From: Neurospora tetraspora
Lineage: Eukaryota > Ascomycota > Sordariomycetes > Sordariales > Sordariaceae
Assembly: GCF_033439725.1 (NCBI RefSeq)
Contig: NW_026944383.1
Span: 3,286,001 to 3,350,000 of the forward strand
Direction of reading: 5' to 3'
Length of the DNA stretch: 64,000 nucleotides
A model generated the notes under the pieces. The model searched no databases. It was given only the letters and a program-made list of their open reading frames with translations, and was not told the DNA's origin. How positions within the stretch are numbered: position 1 is the first letter of the stretch; the number at the start of each line of letters is the position of its first letter. The position numbers were made by a program, and so were the translations under genes. Shown here piece by piece: positions 46,773 to 59,800 of the stretch.

Positions 46773-48233
46773 ATGAAGGCTATTAGAGGGTCGTTGTTGG
46801 CCTCAGGGCTGATTGGTAGGTCCAATCCCAGCCTCATCACACATTCTCGCCCACAAACGATCTGATACTCATATGGTGGAACAAATCTGTAGCCAGCAAT
46901 GCTGTCCACGCTACCACACCCAAGTATTGTCCCACCGGTGCCGACAATGTCTGCTTTCGGTTTGGCATCCCCCAATCATCAGCGGACTCAGGGTCCGGCA
47001 ACATCTATTTCCAAATCCGAGCACCATCGACATACTCATGGGTAGCACTTGGCACGGGCGATCAAATGAAAGGGGCCAACATATTCGTTATGTACCAAGA
47101 TGGGTCGGGTAACCTAACGTTATCACCCCGTCTGGGCACCGGGCACTCGGAGCCAAAGGAGGACACCAGTTCGTCGGCGGCAAAGTTAGGACTGCTCGCG
47201 GGCAGCGGAGTGGTAAATGGCGTCATGACTGCCAACGTGGTCTGCCCAAACTGTGAAAGTTGGAACGGAGGCTCGCTCAGCCTGACGGACACTGCGTCGA
47301 AATGGATTGCTGCGTGGAAGTCGGGATCCTCTCTGGCGACCACGAGCAAGAGCGCAAGCATCAGTCAGCATGATGACCATGACCAGTTCCAACTCGATCT
47401 CACCCAGGCGACGGTTTCTTCCGACAGCAACCCCTTCCTCGAGGCAGACACCGAAGATCCGGGAAGCGGAAGCGGAGGTGGAAGCACCGGGGGCGGAGGA
47501 GGTGGCAGCGACGATCCTGGAGTTGTTGCAGGACCTGGCAATCCATTCGCGCCTGGCGTTGGCCGTACGCGCAGGAATGCGGCTTTGGTTGCACACTCTG
47601 TTATCATGACGGCCACCTTTGCGGCTCTTTACCCTCTGGGTGCGATGCTCATGCCTCTGACCGGCAGTTGGATTGCCCACGCAATTTGGCAAACAGTTGC
47701 CTTCGTAATGATGTGGGTTGGCTTCGGCATCGGTATGCGTGTTGCGCAGGACCGGAATATGGTATGTAAAGCGCTGGCTCTTGCTAGCCCTTGAACCGTA
47801 CAAGTTGAACAAGACTTGCTGACAAGTTCGCGAAAAGCTCTTCAACAACACACACACCAAGCTCGGAACAGCCGTCGTATTCCTCCTCCTCATCCAGCCA
47901 GTTCTCGGAGTCATGCACCACAAGTACTTCCTAAAGTATCGCGAACGCGGTGTGGTCAGCTATGCTCACATCTGGTGGGGTCGTATTCTCCTTACGACGG
48001 CCATCGTCAACGGTGGTCTTGGTCTCAAGCTCAGTAATGCGAACAATTCGGCCGTCGTTGCCTATAGTATCATTGCTGCGGTCTGTTTTGGTATCTACGC
48101 CATCGTCAAGTCATGGGCAGTCGTTCGCCGCGGCCGTCAGCAGGGCCCTCATTTACGCAAGAGTGACAACTTCACTCATCAACAGCGATATCCAGTTGGT
48201 CGACAACCATATAGGCCAAGGAACCGGGTATAA
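46773..48233 (+). CDS. Secreted-domain/membrane protein with DOMON cytochrome and cytochrome b561
   Basis: Predicted 435-residue membrane protein that moves electrons across a membrane between an extracellular b-type cytochrome and cytosolic reductant. Exons are 46773-46815, 46893-47761 and 47838-48233. The signal peptide is MKAIRGSLLASGLIASNAVHA. Residues about 25-190 form a DOMON domain of the cellobiose-dehydrogenase cytochrome type, with the motif ALGTGDQMKGANIFV whose Met is the likely heme ligand. A Gly/Ser/Asp linker leads to five membrane segments (about 255-405) with b561-type His residues in VAHSVIM, IAHAIW, THTKLG, VMHHKY and YAHIWWGR. The tail is basic. There is no flavin domain, so it is not a cellobiose dehydrogenase. 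The natural electron donor cannot be seen. Confidence 0.9.
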
Positions 48234-49053
48234 GCGATGGAAGGTGCAGCAGGAAAAGGTGCAATCATGGTAGGATTCGCATGAAGAGAGGCAGCTGAAG
48301 ATAGTCGGCGGTTGTTTTCCGTGTTGGCTTGATGAACATGCGATGATTTGAGAGATAACTTCTAGAGACACCAGGCTTGTGTTTGATATGATATAGAGAT
48401 GGGATGAAGAACATGGTGATCCGATGCTGATCGGTGGTAGGTTTTGGCAGGCGGTGATTTCAGTATCTAACCGTAGCCAGAGTTGTGCATAGAAAAGAGA
48501 TCAACAACCGCGGAAACAATGTATAGTTGTAATGAAACACAAGCTTGAATTGAGGTTAGTGACGGGATGACGAGAACAAAGTGGAAGTTGACTTTGGAAC
48601 CACCGTATGTCAAACTAGAGAGTGGAGACTGGGGACCTGGGATGTCCCCACTACCACCCGGGCTTCTCCTCATCCAAGTCAAGGCTTGAGGTTCTGCCTT
48701 TCATCTTTGCTTTCTAGATTTGTAGCAATACAGTTGAAGATAAAGTCGTTTGACAGTCTTACTCAACCAGATACTCAGTTTGAACCAAGTCATTGATTTT
48801 CGCGCCTTTTCACCAAAGTGAGTGCCGGTAGTTGAAGGAATAAAACCAGAATCACGTGACAGCTACGGCGTTTGTACCTGCCATAGCCCATGTGAGAGGG
48901 GTGAAAGGACGTCCGTGCACGCCGGACCCGAGAACCTCCAATGGATGTCCAACCGGGATATTTTGAAAAGTCTCGCAAGCAACGACCTCCACCGTGACCT
49001 TCAGTTCGCTACCTCTCCTCGCAGCGTCACGCATCTCGCCCAGCACATTCAAA
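48234..49053. other. Spacer between the cytochrome b561 gene and atp14
   Basis: About 820 bp with a 3' end and the atp14 promoter. Frames on both strands overlap atp14 in other phases. No gene is supported. Confidence 0.6.
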
Positions 49054-50005
49054 ATGCTCTCCCGGACTTCGGTACGTCTTTTTTCCTGGGCGACTGCCGC
49101 AATCGATGCCGGGTCGCAGCTCGGAATCGAAACACCAATGCTGGCCGACAGCAATGGGAATAGGAATCGGACAATAAGCTAATCAACGCACAGAGCGCCC
49201 GCCAGGCCGTCGCGGCCGTTGCCCGCCTTGCCCGCCCCCAGATGAGGACCTTCATCGCGCCCACCGTCTCGCGGAGAGGTACGTCCCTTTCTCTCTCTTG
49301 CCCAAACACTTTACACCCTCGGGTCGACGGATAGGTTGGATAGCTCCGGCATGGACGACGACTAGCGCACGATACGGTCTCGATGCCTTGATGGCGACTT
49401 TACGATACCTTCCGGGATAGCTCGGTTACGACATCCGACTAGCTTGTGCGAAACGACGACAACAACGCCCTCTACCTCGATACGTTGGTCGATGCATACC
49501 GATGCCAGCAATCCGATTACACAAGAACTCACTATCCTAATACATGACCCTCGATCCTGTTCTCTTGCTCTGCCATCGATATTCTCCTGCCCGCCTCGCC
49601 GCACGTCGCCCGACAGCTCGTCCAACCTCTCGTTGCCCCGACATAAACCAGCCGACCAGTCTATCCATCCGTCCGCCCGTCCGTTCTTGCGCATCTTGGT
49701 TCTGACATCATCTGTCCCTTTTCTTTTATCTAGCCGACTTCGTCCAGGAGCTCTACCTCAAGGAGCTCAAGGCCTACAAGCCCACCCCCATCAAGGAGTC
49801 CGACTCCATCGGCCAGGTTGCTACCTTCAACCTCCCCAAGACCCCCAAGTCTCCCGAGGAGGCCGACCTTGCCTCCAGCCTGAAGGAGTACGAGAACATG
49901 GCCGTCGAGGTCGAGGGCCAGGAGGGTGCCGATGCCGCTGCCCCCGCTGCCGTTGTCGAGGACTGGCTCGTTGAGGAGGAGGAGGAGGGTGGTGCTCACC
50001 ACTAA
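49054..50005 (+). CDS. atp14: Mitochondrial ATP synthase subunit h
   Basis: Predicted 124-residue subunit of the peripheral stalk of mitochondrial F1Fo ATP synthase. Exons are 49054-49071, 49194-49278 and 49734-50005; the introns are 122 and 455 nt. The first 33 or so residues are an Arg/Ser/Ala-rich presequence (RLARPQMRTFIAPTVSRR). The mature part begins ADFVQELYLKELKAYKPTPI, the family signature, and continues with a FNLPKTPKSPEEADLASSL block and an acidic C-terminus ending EEEEEGGAHH. Length fits fungal subunit h. The 18-nt first exon encodes only MLSRTS and is supported by the GTACGT donor and matching phase. Confidence 0.9.
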
Positions 50006-52166
50006 GCGACTCGTCTTGTCTCGTTCGGTACTCACTCAGTCACTTCGCTCCCGATCATCCAATCCAGACATCGTTTAAACTCAGTCTCTCCGAAATAGAC
50101 CCAAATTCGAGATTTTGAGAAAGAAAGGAGAGAACGGAAAAAAAAGTCTACGAGAAAGATGGAAACAGGTGTTGCGATCGATCGATACCCCCTGGTCAGC
50201 CAGTGTCTTGATATATCCCATGCGCGGATCATCCCATCGTTTCCAGCCTCTCCTCCCTCAGCTCTCAATCTTATGCCAACTACCGACACGACATGAGCTT
50301 GATGACGGTCTGATGGTGTTGTGCGCATGTTTCACATGGCGCTCCCATGACTGGAGAGGAACTTCTTGCCCATTACTGGATGAACGAAACCAGCCCCGTG
50401 TGTTTGTAGAGGAGTAAAATCCCATGTATAATTTCCAATATAGAGTATAAGGAGTCATGAGCCCACATAACGGCCTCAAGTGATACATGTCCCCTAACAT
50501 CCCATGAATCGACATTAGACCAATGTAATAACCAGGAAGCGAGCAACTGGGACTAGCTCGTAAAGGTCATTCGATCGGCCAACGTTCATGGCAGTAAACT
50601 CCATACAGCGTCTTGCTCTTCAAGTTTGCCTGTGCGAGTGTCTTGGCATGTATTTTCATACCCGAGATCATGATACCTACTGTCTGCCTTCTCAGACACA
50701 AGGCATCTCCTCTCCCGTACGCCTCTCGTCTAACGTCTGTGCATTCACACGATTCACAGTACCCAAGAACGTAGCGGTTTTCTGAATATCGCGGCCCATA
50801 TCCCGAAATATCACCACTTGTGATGGCATGTGCCAGCACCTGTCAGACCCTTGTGTTACCATGGGGGTTTTGGTCTTTCATCCCATCTAGGCTATCATCG
50901 CGTACTGTGAACAAGAAGTCCTACCCATTCCATCCGATGTAGACTAGCTTCCTCTTCTTCTTCTTATTTAATATCTTAAATATCTTACTATTTCCGTCAG
51001 TCCTTTTGGTACCTCAGCCCCGAAACTACGTGCTGTGACAGTCAAAACTCTCTTCACATTCCTGCTCATCCGTAGGAAAGGATATTTTGAAAGAACCTTG
51101 CAAGACAATACGGCCTTATACAATCGGGTTATACTTATTGTGCTACCTCTACGTTCAGCGCTCGACCCCATAGTCAATCCCGAACTACAAGCCCATTATC
51201 AATGCTCTTTCGTGTTTTTTTATGTGTTCTACCTCAGTTCTTTCCACGATTAAGTATTAGTTGTTCGTTTGTTTTCACTAGACGCTACTATTATTCCACA
51301 CTCCACACAAGCAGAAGACACTGACAAGAAACTGCTTTGCTCGAGCAACGTTTCTGTGATAATCCAATCTCTCCCGATCTCCCGTCGGTCCAAAAAATCG
51401 AGGTAAGCCCAGCAGCATCTTTCTCATCTTCTTATGTGTCTTGACAAGCCAAGTGTACTCAGTACTCGGTACTCTGTCATTCAGGTAACGCTATGTTGAT
51501 GAAAAAAATCATGATTCAAACTTCTCTCCCAACTCACTTCACTCACTCACTGACCACACAGTTGCCCGTATATGTATGCTGATGTTTGCTCATCGATCTC
51601 ATCAACCTGACAGGGTACAATAATACGCATCTCTCTCTTCTCATCCGCCCAAAACAAAAGCTTTTATGACAACAGCAGCAACAACAAACAAGCGAGGACA
51701 ATAAACAAGCGCAAAAACCACGCTTCACCAAAGAATTACTCGACTCGCACAGCAATCGCCTTCAAACACTTTCCTTTCCTTCTTTCTTTCTTGTTTAATC
51801 GTTCTTCTTTGCGATGCAAACTCCTGCTTCATTCAGCAAGCAGGCTTCAGTTGGAAACACCCAATCAATCAACCACCGTTAACGCCCCGCCTTAAAGTGT
51901 GCTGTTCAGTTACAAGCCAAACACCCGAATATACCGATTTGTGTGAGAACCGCCTTTTGTTTTAAAAATGCATGTTTGCCATGGTTGGTGCTCGTCGAAG
52001 TCATCATCAACACAAAAAAAAAATGAACGATCATCTTCTTTCTTCTTTCTTATACCGCTACCATATCTGAAGCCGGGGGGGAAAGGGGTAATACATCGAA
52101 GCCAACAACAGACAAAAAAAACAACTCGTTACCGCAACAAACGAAGAGCTGTGCGGCATGGGCCAT
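50006..52166. other. Convergent 3' region between atp14 and sch9
   Basis: This 2.2-kb stretch is the second large convergent spacer. It contains the 12-bp GATC-type palindrome CGATCGATCGAT at 50175-50186 and A/T-richer tracts near 50960-51000. No frame has motifs. It probably carries long 3' untranslated ends. Confidence 0.6.
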
Positions 52167-54953
52167 TCAAGGGTCGAAGTTGGTTCCGCCAAACATCTGG
52201 TCTTCAGTCGTGTTAGACTTAACGACACCGCTCATCCGATTCGCAGCTCGTTGGTCGGCCTCATGAACGTCATCCCAATCATCTGTCCTCCGGCGATCCG
52301 CGACGTCGTCCATTTCATCGTCCTCGTATCTGTTGTAATGACGATCGTGCATGTTCTCCTCAAGCGCGCTTTCGTCAACAAACGTGAAGCCTTGGAAGTT
52401 GGCCTGTACCGAAGGCGAGAGCGGAGTAGACGTGGCATAGCCTCTGGCCAACGCAGCTGCACGCTCATTGAGCGATCCATTGGCGTTGAGCGCATTGGTG
52501 AATTCGGGGTCAAAGTATGACACATCAGTGTCACTCTTGAGCTGCGGCTTGAAAGGCGGTGTGATGAGCTTCTTGGAGAGCGCATCCCAGTCGATATCGG
52601 CGAAAAAGGCATGCCTCTTCAACTCCTCGGCATCGTCGGTAGCGCCAAGGCGGTGCTTGGGGTTTCGGTTTAGAAGTCCCTTTACGAAATTTCGGCCTTC
52701 CAAAGAAAGTGTGTCGCGCGGGAATCTGACTTTGCCAAAGGCAATGTTCTTGTACATCTGCTGGGTATCTTCAGCGTAGAATGGACTCCAGCCGCAGCAC
52801 ATCTCGAAAACGAGAACGCCCAGGGACCAAAAGTCGACCATCTTGGTGTAACCGGCTTCATCGAGAAGTACTTCGGGTGCTAGGTACTCGGTTGTACCGC
52901 AGAAAGTGTTTGTGGTGTCGTTCTTCGTCAGGTTGGCCTTGGAAAGACCGAAATCGCAGAGAGCGATGTGACCATTGGCGTCCAGAAGGATGTTCTCCGG
53001 CTTGAGATCGCGGTACACAATGTCGTTTTCATGTAGGTGTTGGATCGCAAGGATGAGCTCCGCAATGTAGAATTTTGCGCGCTTCTCCTCGAACTTGCCG
53101 TCCTTCTGCAAGTGCCAAAATAGCTCTCCACCTGACATGTAATCCGTTACAAGATAGAGATCCGATGGCGTTTGGAAGGAAAACTTCAGCCCCACAATAA
53201 AAGGCGAGTCGGACATGGCCGTACGGACCAAGATGTTGCGCTCGCCCACTGTATGTGCCACCTCTTTCTTCTGAACAATCACCTTCTTGGATAGGACCTT
53301 CATGGCGTAGATCCGACCGGTATCCTTCTTCCGAACCTGGTACACCTGACCGAATGTGCCTTTTCCGATGAGTCGGAGAATCTGGAAGTCCTCGGGGCCA
53401 AAATGCTTCTGTTCGGCTCTTTGATAGTGCGCTTCGACGTAAATTTCGCCCGTCGGCGCATTCTCGGCCATTGTGTCGGCATGGCCTTGCAGGGGAAACC
53501 AGCCTCGAATTGGCTCGGTTTTGTTGGCCTCGAAATCGACGTGTCCAAGAAACTCCTCACCGGATGGCCCTTGGCCATATACCGAGATGTCGACAAGCAT
53601 GTCCGAGTCTACCACATCACTAGAAACTGGTCAGTATTCCAAGCATAACCGCACGTATCGAGTCACTTACAAAACGGCCTCAGCGTCCCAGGTGGGATTA
53701 GTGAAAGACCGCCGAGGTTGGGATGAGTTGCGCCTCCGAAACGTGTTGAAGTCGGTAAGGCTTGTGTTGCTGCTCTGCCGACTTCGCATGGGAATTGCCA
53801 TCGGTCGGCCGGAGTCACTGCCTTGGCGCTGAATAGGAATTCCACCCGTTTGGACGGCTGCGATTGCGGCGTCATCGTCATCCTCAACCGCACGGCGAGG
53901 GCCTGGCGAAATCAGCTCGCTCCGCTGAAAGACCACGACCACATATGGATCTCTGCACCTCCTCAAACCCCGTGCCTCTCCGACCTTGATTGTAAGCTTT
54001 CCTCTCGATGCTGGCGCTCCTCCGGAAGACGTGGAGGGTGTTGGTGTCTGGGATGCTGTGCGGCTATCCCTCTCGGTACTTCCTTCGCTGTTCGTCCTGC
54101 TCGTCTCCTCAGGCTGCTTTTCCTCACTTTGCGACGGTTGGGCGGTCGAAAGCGCACGTGTCGGGGTAGAAGCACCGCTCTTTGTAGCAGTCACATCTGT
54201 TAGCTTCTTAAGATGCGCAACAGACGCAGACGGATAGGAAAGGTCTTCTGATTCTCCGGAACCACCGCGCAACCAACTCGTGGAGTTTGGAACATTGGGG
54301 ACAGGACTAGCAGGATTCGACAGATGAGGTGCGGGCACGCTCGATCCATCAACTGTGGCCGTCAAGGGAGCCAGCAGTGACGACCTACGCGCAACACCGT
54401 TTCCCCTCCCACCGTCCGGCACGCTTATTTGATGAAGGCTGGCTGGTCGTGAGCTTGGAGGGGGAGTAGCACCTCTTGACTTCTCACTGCCCGCGTCGCC
54501 CTTGAAGTTGCGCACCGATGACCGTTGCGACGTGGGAGGGGTTGGGTATGGGTGCATCTGGTCATCTGCTGGTGGCATGACATCTGCCACCGGTCCCAAA
54601 ATCTCATGAGCCAGGAGGGGCGGTCCCTCATCTGCCGAGGCACTGTGTATTTCCGGTTCAACGGGACTCAATGGGAGCCCAGGGGTGAGGCTAGCCCGAG
54701 GAGGCTCGTCGGTCCGAGGCGCAACGGCTTCGGAGGCAGTTGTGGTTTGCTCGTTCGCCTTGAAGGGCAGGAAGCGCGAAAAGGAGCTTTGAGAACGAAC
54801 CTGGTTGAAATAGCTCATAATGCCCGGCAACCGCTTGTCATGGAGATCAGGCTGCGGGGTTGCGACCCCTGAGCGTGGTGAGTCTACGCCGATCTGGTCC
54901 GATCCGTCCTCCTCGGTTGCGGCAGGCCTGCTGCGCTTGTTAATATCTTCCAT
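52167..54953 (-). CDS. sch9: AGC protein kinase SCH9 with C2 domain
   Basis: Nutrient-signalling kinase of 911 residues, matching yeast Sch9, Aspergillus SchA and Neurospora STK-10, which act downstream of TORC1. Minus-strand exons are 54953-53671 and 53619-52167, with a 51-nt intron inside the C2 domain; it restores WDAEAVFDVVDSDMLVDISV. The N-terminal 310 residues are Ser/Pro-rich and disordered. A C2 domain covers about 320-490 (KLTIKVGEARGL, DPYVVVVFQRSE). The kinase domain lies at about 506-765: GKGTFGQV, YAMKVL, YRDLKPENILL, CDFGLSK and TFCGTTEYLAPE in the activation loop. The AGC tail shows STPLSPS and the hydrophobic motif FQGFTFV. The arrangement of C2 plus kinase identifies SCH9. 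Confidence 0.95.
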
Positions 54954-56232
54954 GATGATAGAAGTCTAGACAGTACACAAGATGACGGGAGTATTAAGCT
55001 TTGATGGCGCGAAGAAACGGTGTGGGGGTGAGGGGAAACAGAGGTGAGGTCGGGTATGGCTTGGTATGTAGCGGAAAGAAACAAAAAAGCAGTCCCCGTT
55101 CGTGGTGGGAAATCCGCTAATTCATGATGGATAGCTGCGTGAAACTGAGTGGACTGGGGGTAGTGAAGCCAGTGAGCTGATGAGCTGTCCCAGGCGGAGG
55201 GGTGGATATACAGGGCATCGATGACGAGAGCAACCGGGGAATTATCTGGTTTGCCCCCAAGGGATCGTCCCAAAGCCAAAAGCCCAAAGAGACGCTTCCC
55301 TGTTCAGAGCCTGTTCAGAGCCTGCAAAGCCAGTCGAAGCATTCGAAGCAACAACGGCAAAAGCGCTCAGAAACGAGAGAAACCGTTGCTTTCTCAAGCC
55401 GAAAAAAAAAATCAAAAACTCGGTTTCAGACGAGCGAGGATGTACACCAAAGTACCCTTGATGCTTGCCATGTGGTTGCCGCCGATTAGGGGAGTGGGGG
55501 GTGCCTGGCCCTCGGACCACAAGCAGGGCCACAACTAGAGGCACTACAGAGCGGGTACTTGCCCAGTTCCAAGGCCCCCAAAAGATCGGGTCGGACAGAA
55601 GGGGGGAGACGGGAGGGGTGGGCGGAAAAGATCAGGGCATTTCGTGGGAATCGCTGCATCTTCGTTGGGGGAGCAGTGAACATCAGTGGACAGCTCCTCG
55701 CCATCAGCCAGCGAGTCAGACCACTCAGGATGTCAATCCTGTCTCCGTAACTCCAGTGACCTCAGGCTGTGTACTTGTGTATCACCACCGCAGACCCTCC
55801 AGCACCCGGCAGGACTGAGGAAACGTAACACGGCGGGTTTGCATTGCCAAAGGGGATATTGATGCGGCATATACGCACGCCGATGCACCTATGGTGTGCC
55901 AGAAGCCAGGCGTGGATTCACAAGGGAGCTTCCGGTAGGCGGAGTCCTACCCTGGAATTGGTCCCGCCCTGTCTGGACGGACATTCGCTCATTTGTAGCG
56001 ATGACGGCGCTAGCCTGACTCAACGTGATGCAAACGGCTGTCCGGACGGTGACGGCCGGAACTCCAGCAGAGAGGGGGAAGACGTCGTGATGGAGCCATG
56101 AGCTGATGGACTTTGCGAGTTCTTGGTGATGGTGGAGAAGCAAAAGAAGGGGTGTTTCTGCCTGACAAGGTCTGACATGGGAAACTGGGTTTGGGGAAAG
56201 GGGGAAAATCGATTTGCGACATCCAGATAACA
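54954..56232. other. Promoter of sch9 and 3' end of the 99-residue gene
   Basis: About 1.3 kb. The immediate sch9 leader (54954-55100) has no ATG on the minus strand and is pyrimidine-rich there. Frames such as 55889-56236 (minus) have no motifs. No gene is supported. Confidence 0.55.
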
Positions 56233-56876
56233 TCATTGGGGTGGCTGAGCATCAGCCTGAGTCCGCTGGCACCACCTTGACGTTACCACCGCGACGCCCA
56301 CGCTGACAGCCTCGAATAGAGTCCATGCAGCTTTCAGACCGACTTTTGGACGGAATCCGGGCGAGGTTTGACGAAGCGCAGGTGCAGGTGCCCAGAACCT
56401 GGATCTGATCTCAGGGTCCTTGGGACAACACCCTCAACAACGGCAGAACCCCTAGAGTCTGGCCGTCGAGTAGATTGTGGCTAAATGATGCTCGGGCTTT
56501 CCAGAAGCCCAACGGAAGCCGGCAATAATAAGGGTAAAGTAGGGTGCCTTGATGGGAGCACATGCGATTTGTAATTGGAACTTCCTGAGCGGTGGAACTC
56601 CAACGACAGGCATTGTGCAACGGAACGAGGGCCCAGAAGTGCATAGAAACGTGCTTGGGAATACAGGATAGGTAGACGGGCTCGGGTGGGTGGTGTTCTC
56701 CATGAGGCCAACTCCTTGTGTACAGGAAAGCCACACACTTACCTGGACGACATCATGGCCTGCGTTGCCCTCCTGAGCAGGTCGAAACTTCCGGCGCCGT
56801 GACCGTGACCGTGAGAACCGGCGGAGTGGCTAGCGGGCGCGGCCTGCCCGGCGGCACTTTCGGCGGGGCCTGACAT
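56233..56876 (-). CDS. Small orphan protein, possibly membrane-associated
   Basis: Predicted 99-residue protein from two minus-strand exons, 56876-56743 and 56398-56233, across a 344-nt intron with a GTAAGT donor and CAG acceptor in phase. The N-terminus is Ala/Ser/Gly-rich with an alternating His-Gly run (SHGHGHGAG). An amphipathic, basic stretch FDLLRRATQAMMSSRFWAP follows. Then come basic residues and one hydrophobic stretch, WTLFEAVSVGVAVVTS, near residues 73-88. The look is that of a small mitochondrial inner-membrane protein, but I do not recognise a family. A nearer acceptor would give a different 88-residue end, so exon 2 is the uncertain part. Confidence 0.5.
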
Positions 56877-59800
56877 GTTGCCTCTTGCTCCACGAGTAGC
56901 GAGCACTCAGAGCGCCAGTTGCCAGGCTGGATATAATGCGAATATGGTATACAGGCCGTCTCGGACCGGGTCGTCGTCGATGGCTGCTATGTTGCTTTTG
57001 CTAAGGTACTGTCCGTGCGCGGTCGCAATATCGTCCGTCGCTCGCGGTGCTCTCGTCCCGATCGTCGGTCGCGTCTTTGTTGGGAGATCGGCGCTGTCAC
57101 GGCCGCTGCAAATGTTGCGGTCGCACGGGTATGTACACGGTATTTGACGTCGTCGCCTCGTGTAGGTGTTTGTCGAGTACCGATATGCCCCCGGGCGCGG
57201 GAGAGCTAAGTTATAAACGACTTCAGAGAAGGCGGCGGATAATGTGTCTGCCTGTCAGACTCGGATGGTTGTGGTGGCAGTTAAAAAGGTCGCGGGGTAA
57301 GACGAGAGTCTAGTAGTGTAGCGGGAGAGGGGCTTTCCATTTTGGGTGGGAGCAGCCCAGCATTAAAAGTTCCACTTGCCGGTGCTAGTCGAAGGTGAAT
57401 GGAGGCACCGACCACGAAACCCGAACCGACGGCAACCTGAACGGGCTGCCCTGTATGAATGGAGGCTTCCACTTGTGCCCAAAAAGCACACCTGCACAAC
57501 TGAAAGGCTACGCCGCGCGCTTCCTGGTACTGATATGCCCGCCGTGCGCGCTGTCTCTTCTGTTTGGTACCCGAGGAAACAGTGCCAGAACTCGAGAAAT
57601 CCACTCGGGCAGGTTGTCAAGAAGTGGGGCAGAAGATGACCTCCTAGCGGGCGGAGACGGGACCGACCCTCGTTTTCGGGGAAAAGCCAACGTCGTCCAG
57701 TCAAAAGAGACAGGACGCTAGAAAGGGCAGGTCCGACCCAACTTCCAGCCCAGTGTTGGCCTGGGACTAGAAGCAGCGGGGTTCAAAACTTCAGTCGACG
57801 AAGGCCTGTGATAGCCGCCCAACAATACCCGCTTCACCTAGTCCTGGGACTTTGTCCTCTCGTAACTCGTTGCCCAGTCCGGTCGTTCCCGCTGCGTCTT
57901 TATCTATCACCACGGTCTGCAGGCTCCTCTTCCTCCTCTGTTCAAATCTTGTTTCGGTGGTTGGCAAGCACCGAAGAGGGGAAGATACTCCGTATATTCA
58001 ACTCCGCGCAGGGTTGGGCAATGCGCATGTGGAGTTTCCACCGACCAAACACCCAAACACATCACTCCAACCTCAAAATCTGCCAAAATCTGCATCTGCT
58101 GCGCTAGAGAGGGTCCAAGATAACTTGATCGATTCTCGGAGGCAACGTGTGGTGAGGGATCGATGTAGCTGTACCTCATGCACATAGAAGTGCTCTAGGC
58201 AGAATGGCAGATTGGATACAAATCATAGGACCTGGGCCCTGCAGATGGCATAGGATGGACAAAAGGGACTGTACACAGTACGGTGTTGGTGTTTGTTGGG
58301 AGGACAGGAACCAGGATGCAATGATAAAACTCGGTGACCGGATCGTGAACGTTCAAAGGCGGCCTCGAAAAATCTGTTGGTTATTGACAGGGGAAAACAT
58401 GATGGCCGCCGGACACGTATGAAAAAGAGGATTGTCGATTCTGCCCCCTCGCATGTCCCGGTCGGAGTTGTAAGGGTTCTAGGTACGTACCACAGATCTC
58501 GTTCGGGAGGCAAGCTGCAAGGGGGCACGTCATAAAGAGGAGGATGGCGGTTTTGAAATAATTCTCTACCGCCGCCGCGTTAGCATCACCGCTTCTATGA
58601 CCTCTTTGGGGCTTGAAGACAACGCAACTCGAAGAGATTCCGCCTTTCAACCCAGCATCATGAGAACCAATGAACAAAGTTCGCAACTCGCCCCCTTCTA
58701 ATTACAACATACTTCCACCGCCTCGATTTATATTCGGCACGTTCGGGTGTCTAGGACCCTCGCGGGTGACGACAGATGAGACACAGGTCAACAGGCATCG
58801 CAGCCATCAAGCGTTGGTCCTGCCAGGAGCTCAGCGAAGTATGGAGTTTATCCAGGCGGCATCTGGTTTGATACCAGCAAATTCTTGTCGACTAAATTCC
58901 AGTCTCCCCGGGGAACAACCGTCAAAACACTACAGCATTAACCTAGATATTGAATAGTGGTGTTGCGGAAATATGAATGTCAAAAAGGTCGTCAAGGTAC
59001 TTGTCCGTCTCAGCAGCGGCACTACAATAGCATATGTACCTAGGTGGATGATGAAGGATGCCACACGGCATGGATTTCCTACCTGCCATTGCGCTTTGAG
59101 CATCCAGTTTCTCGGCTATACTTACCGTTCAATAAGTCTACTTGGGGGAAGCGCAGAAGTAAAGACATGGCGCTTCTCGGGACAGATCTTGGATCTAGAG
59201 TCTCCACGACCTGACGGCCCAGCCGTACTTCACGACCGATGTGGATAAACATGCCTCAAACTCTGCATGTCTTCCTTCTACCTCCTCACAGTGTCGTACT
59301 TCCGCGGGGAGAGTTCTCCTATACTACAAGCATGTTTGCTGAGTTCAGACGAGTCAGCTGTCGGTCGCTTTAAAGCTACCTACCTACTTGTCAGGTTGTT
59401 AGGTACTGGACGGATATGTACACGACACAGAAAGTTCAGAAAGATCAGGCAACTCCTCACTCAGTCCACGGCACGTAATCAGAGAAATCCATCCGGAATA
59501 CCTTCTCCTCTATCGTCATCGAGCGCCGTCGCATGCCGCTGTGCAAACTCCGACATGGCATAACTGCGAGCTCTGACGGTCACACAATAACATACTCTTT
59601 AGCCCGGATTCAGTATCTGTGATGAATTTAAGATCGTCCTTGAGAACTGAAACCGGATCGAAGCCTCCATTCAACCACTTTACTGAACCGCACATGAGCA
59701 GGCACTCCGTCGACACACACCCTACCCGCTCCTGCATCGGCCCTTATAGTGCCACTCTGTCATGCTTTCTGTTGCATTGCTTTATCAAACCGCCCCTGGT

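Noticed and set aside
58381-58686. Minus-strand frame with NYFKTAILLFMTCPL before a GTACGT donor
   Set aside because: Hydrophobic stretch and donor are suggestive, but upstream ATGs end at once in stops, and no acceptor downstream gave a sensible continuation.
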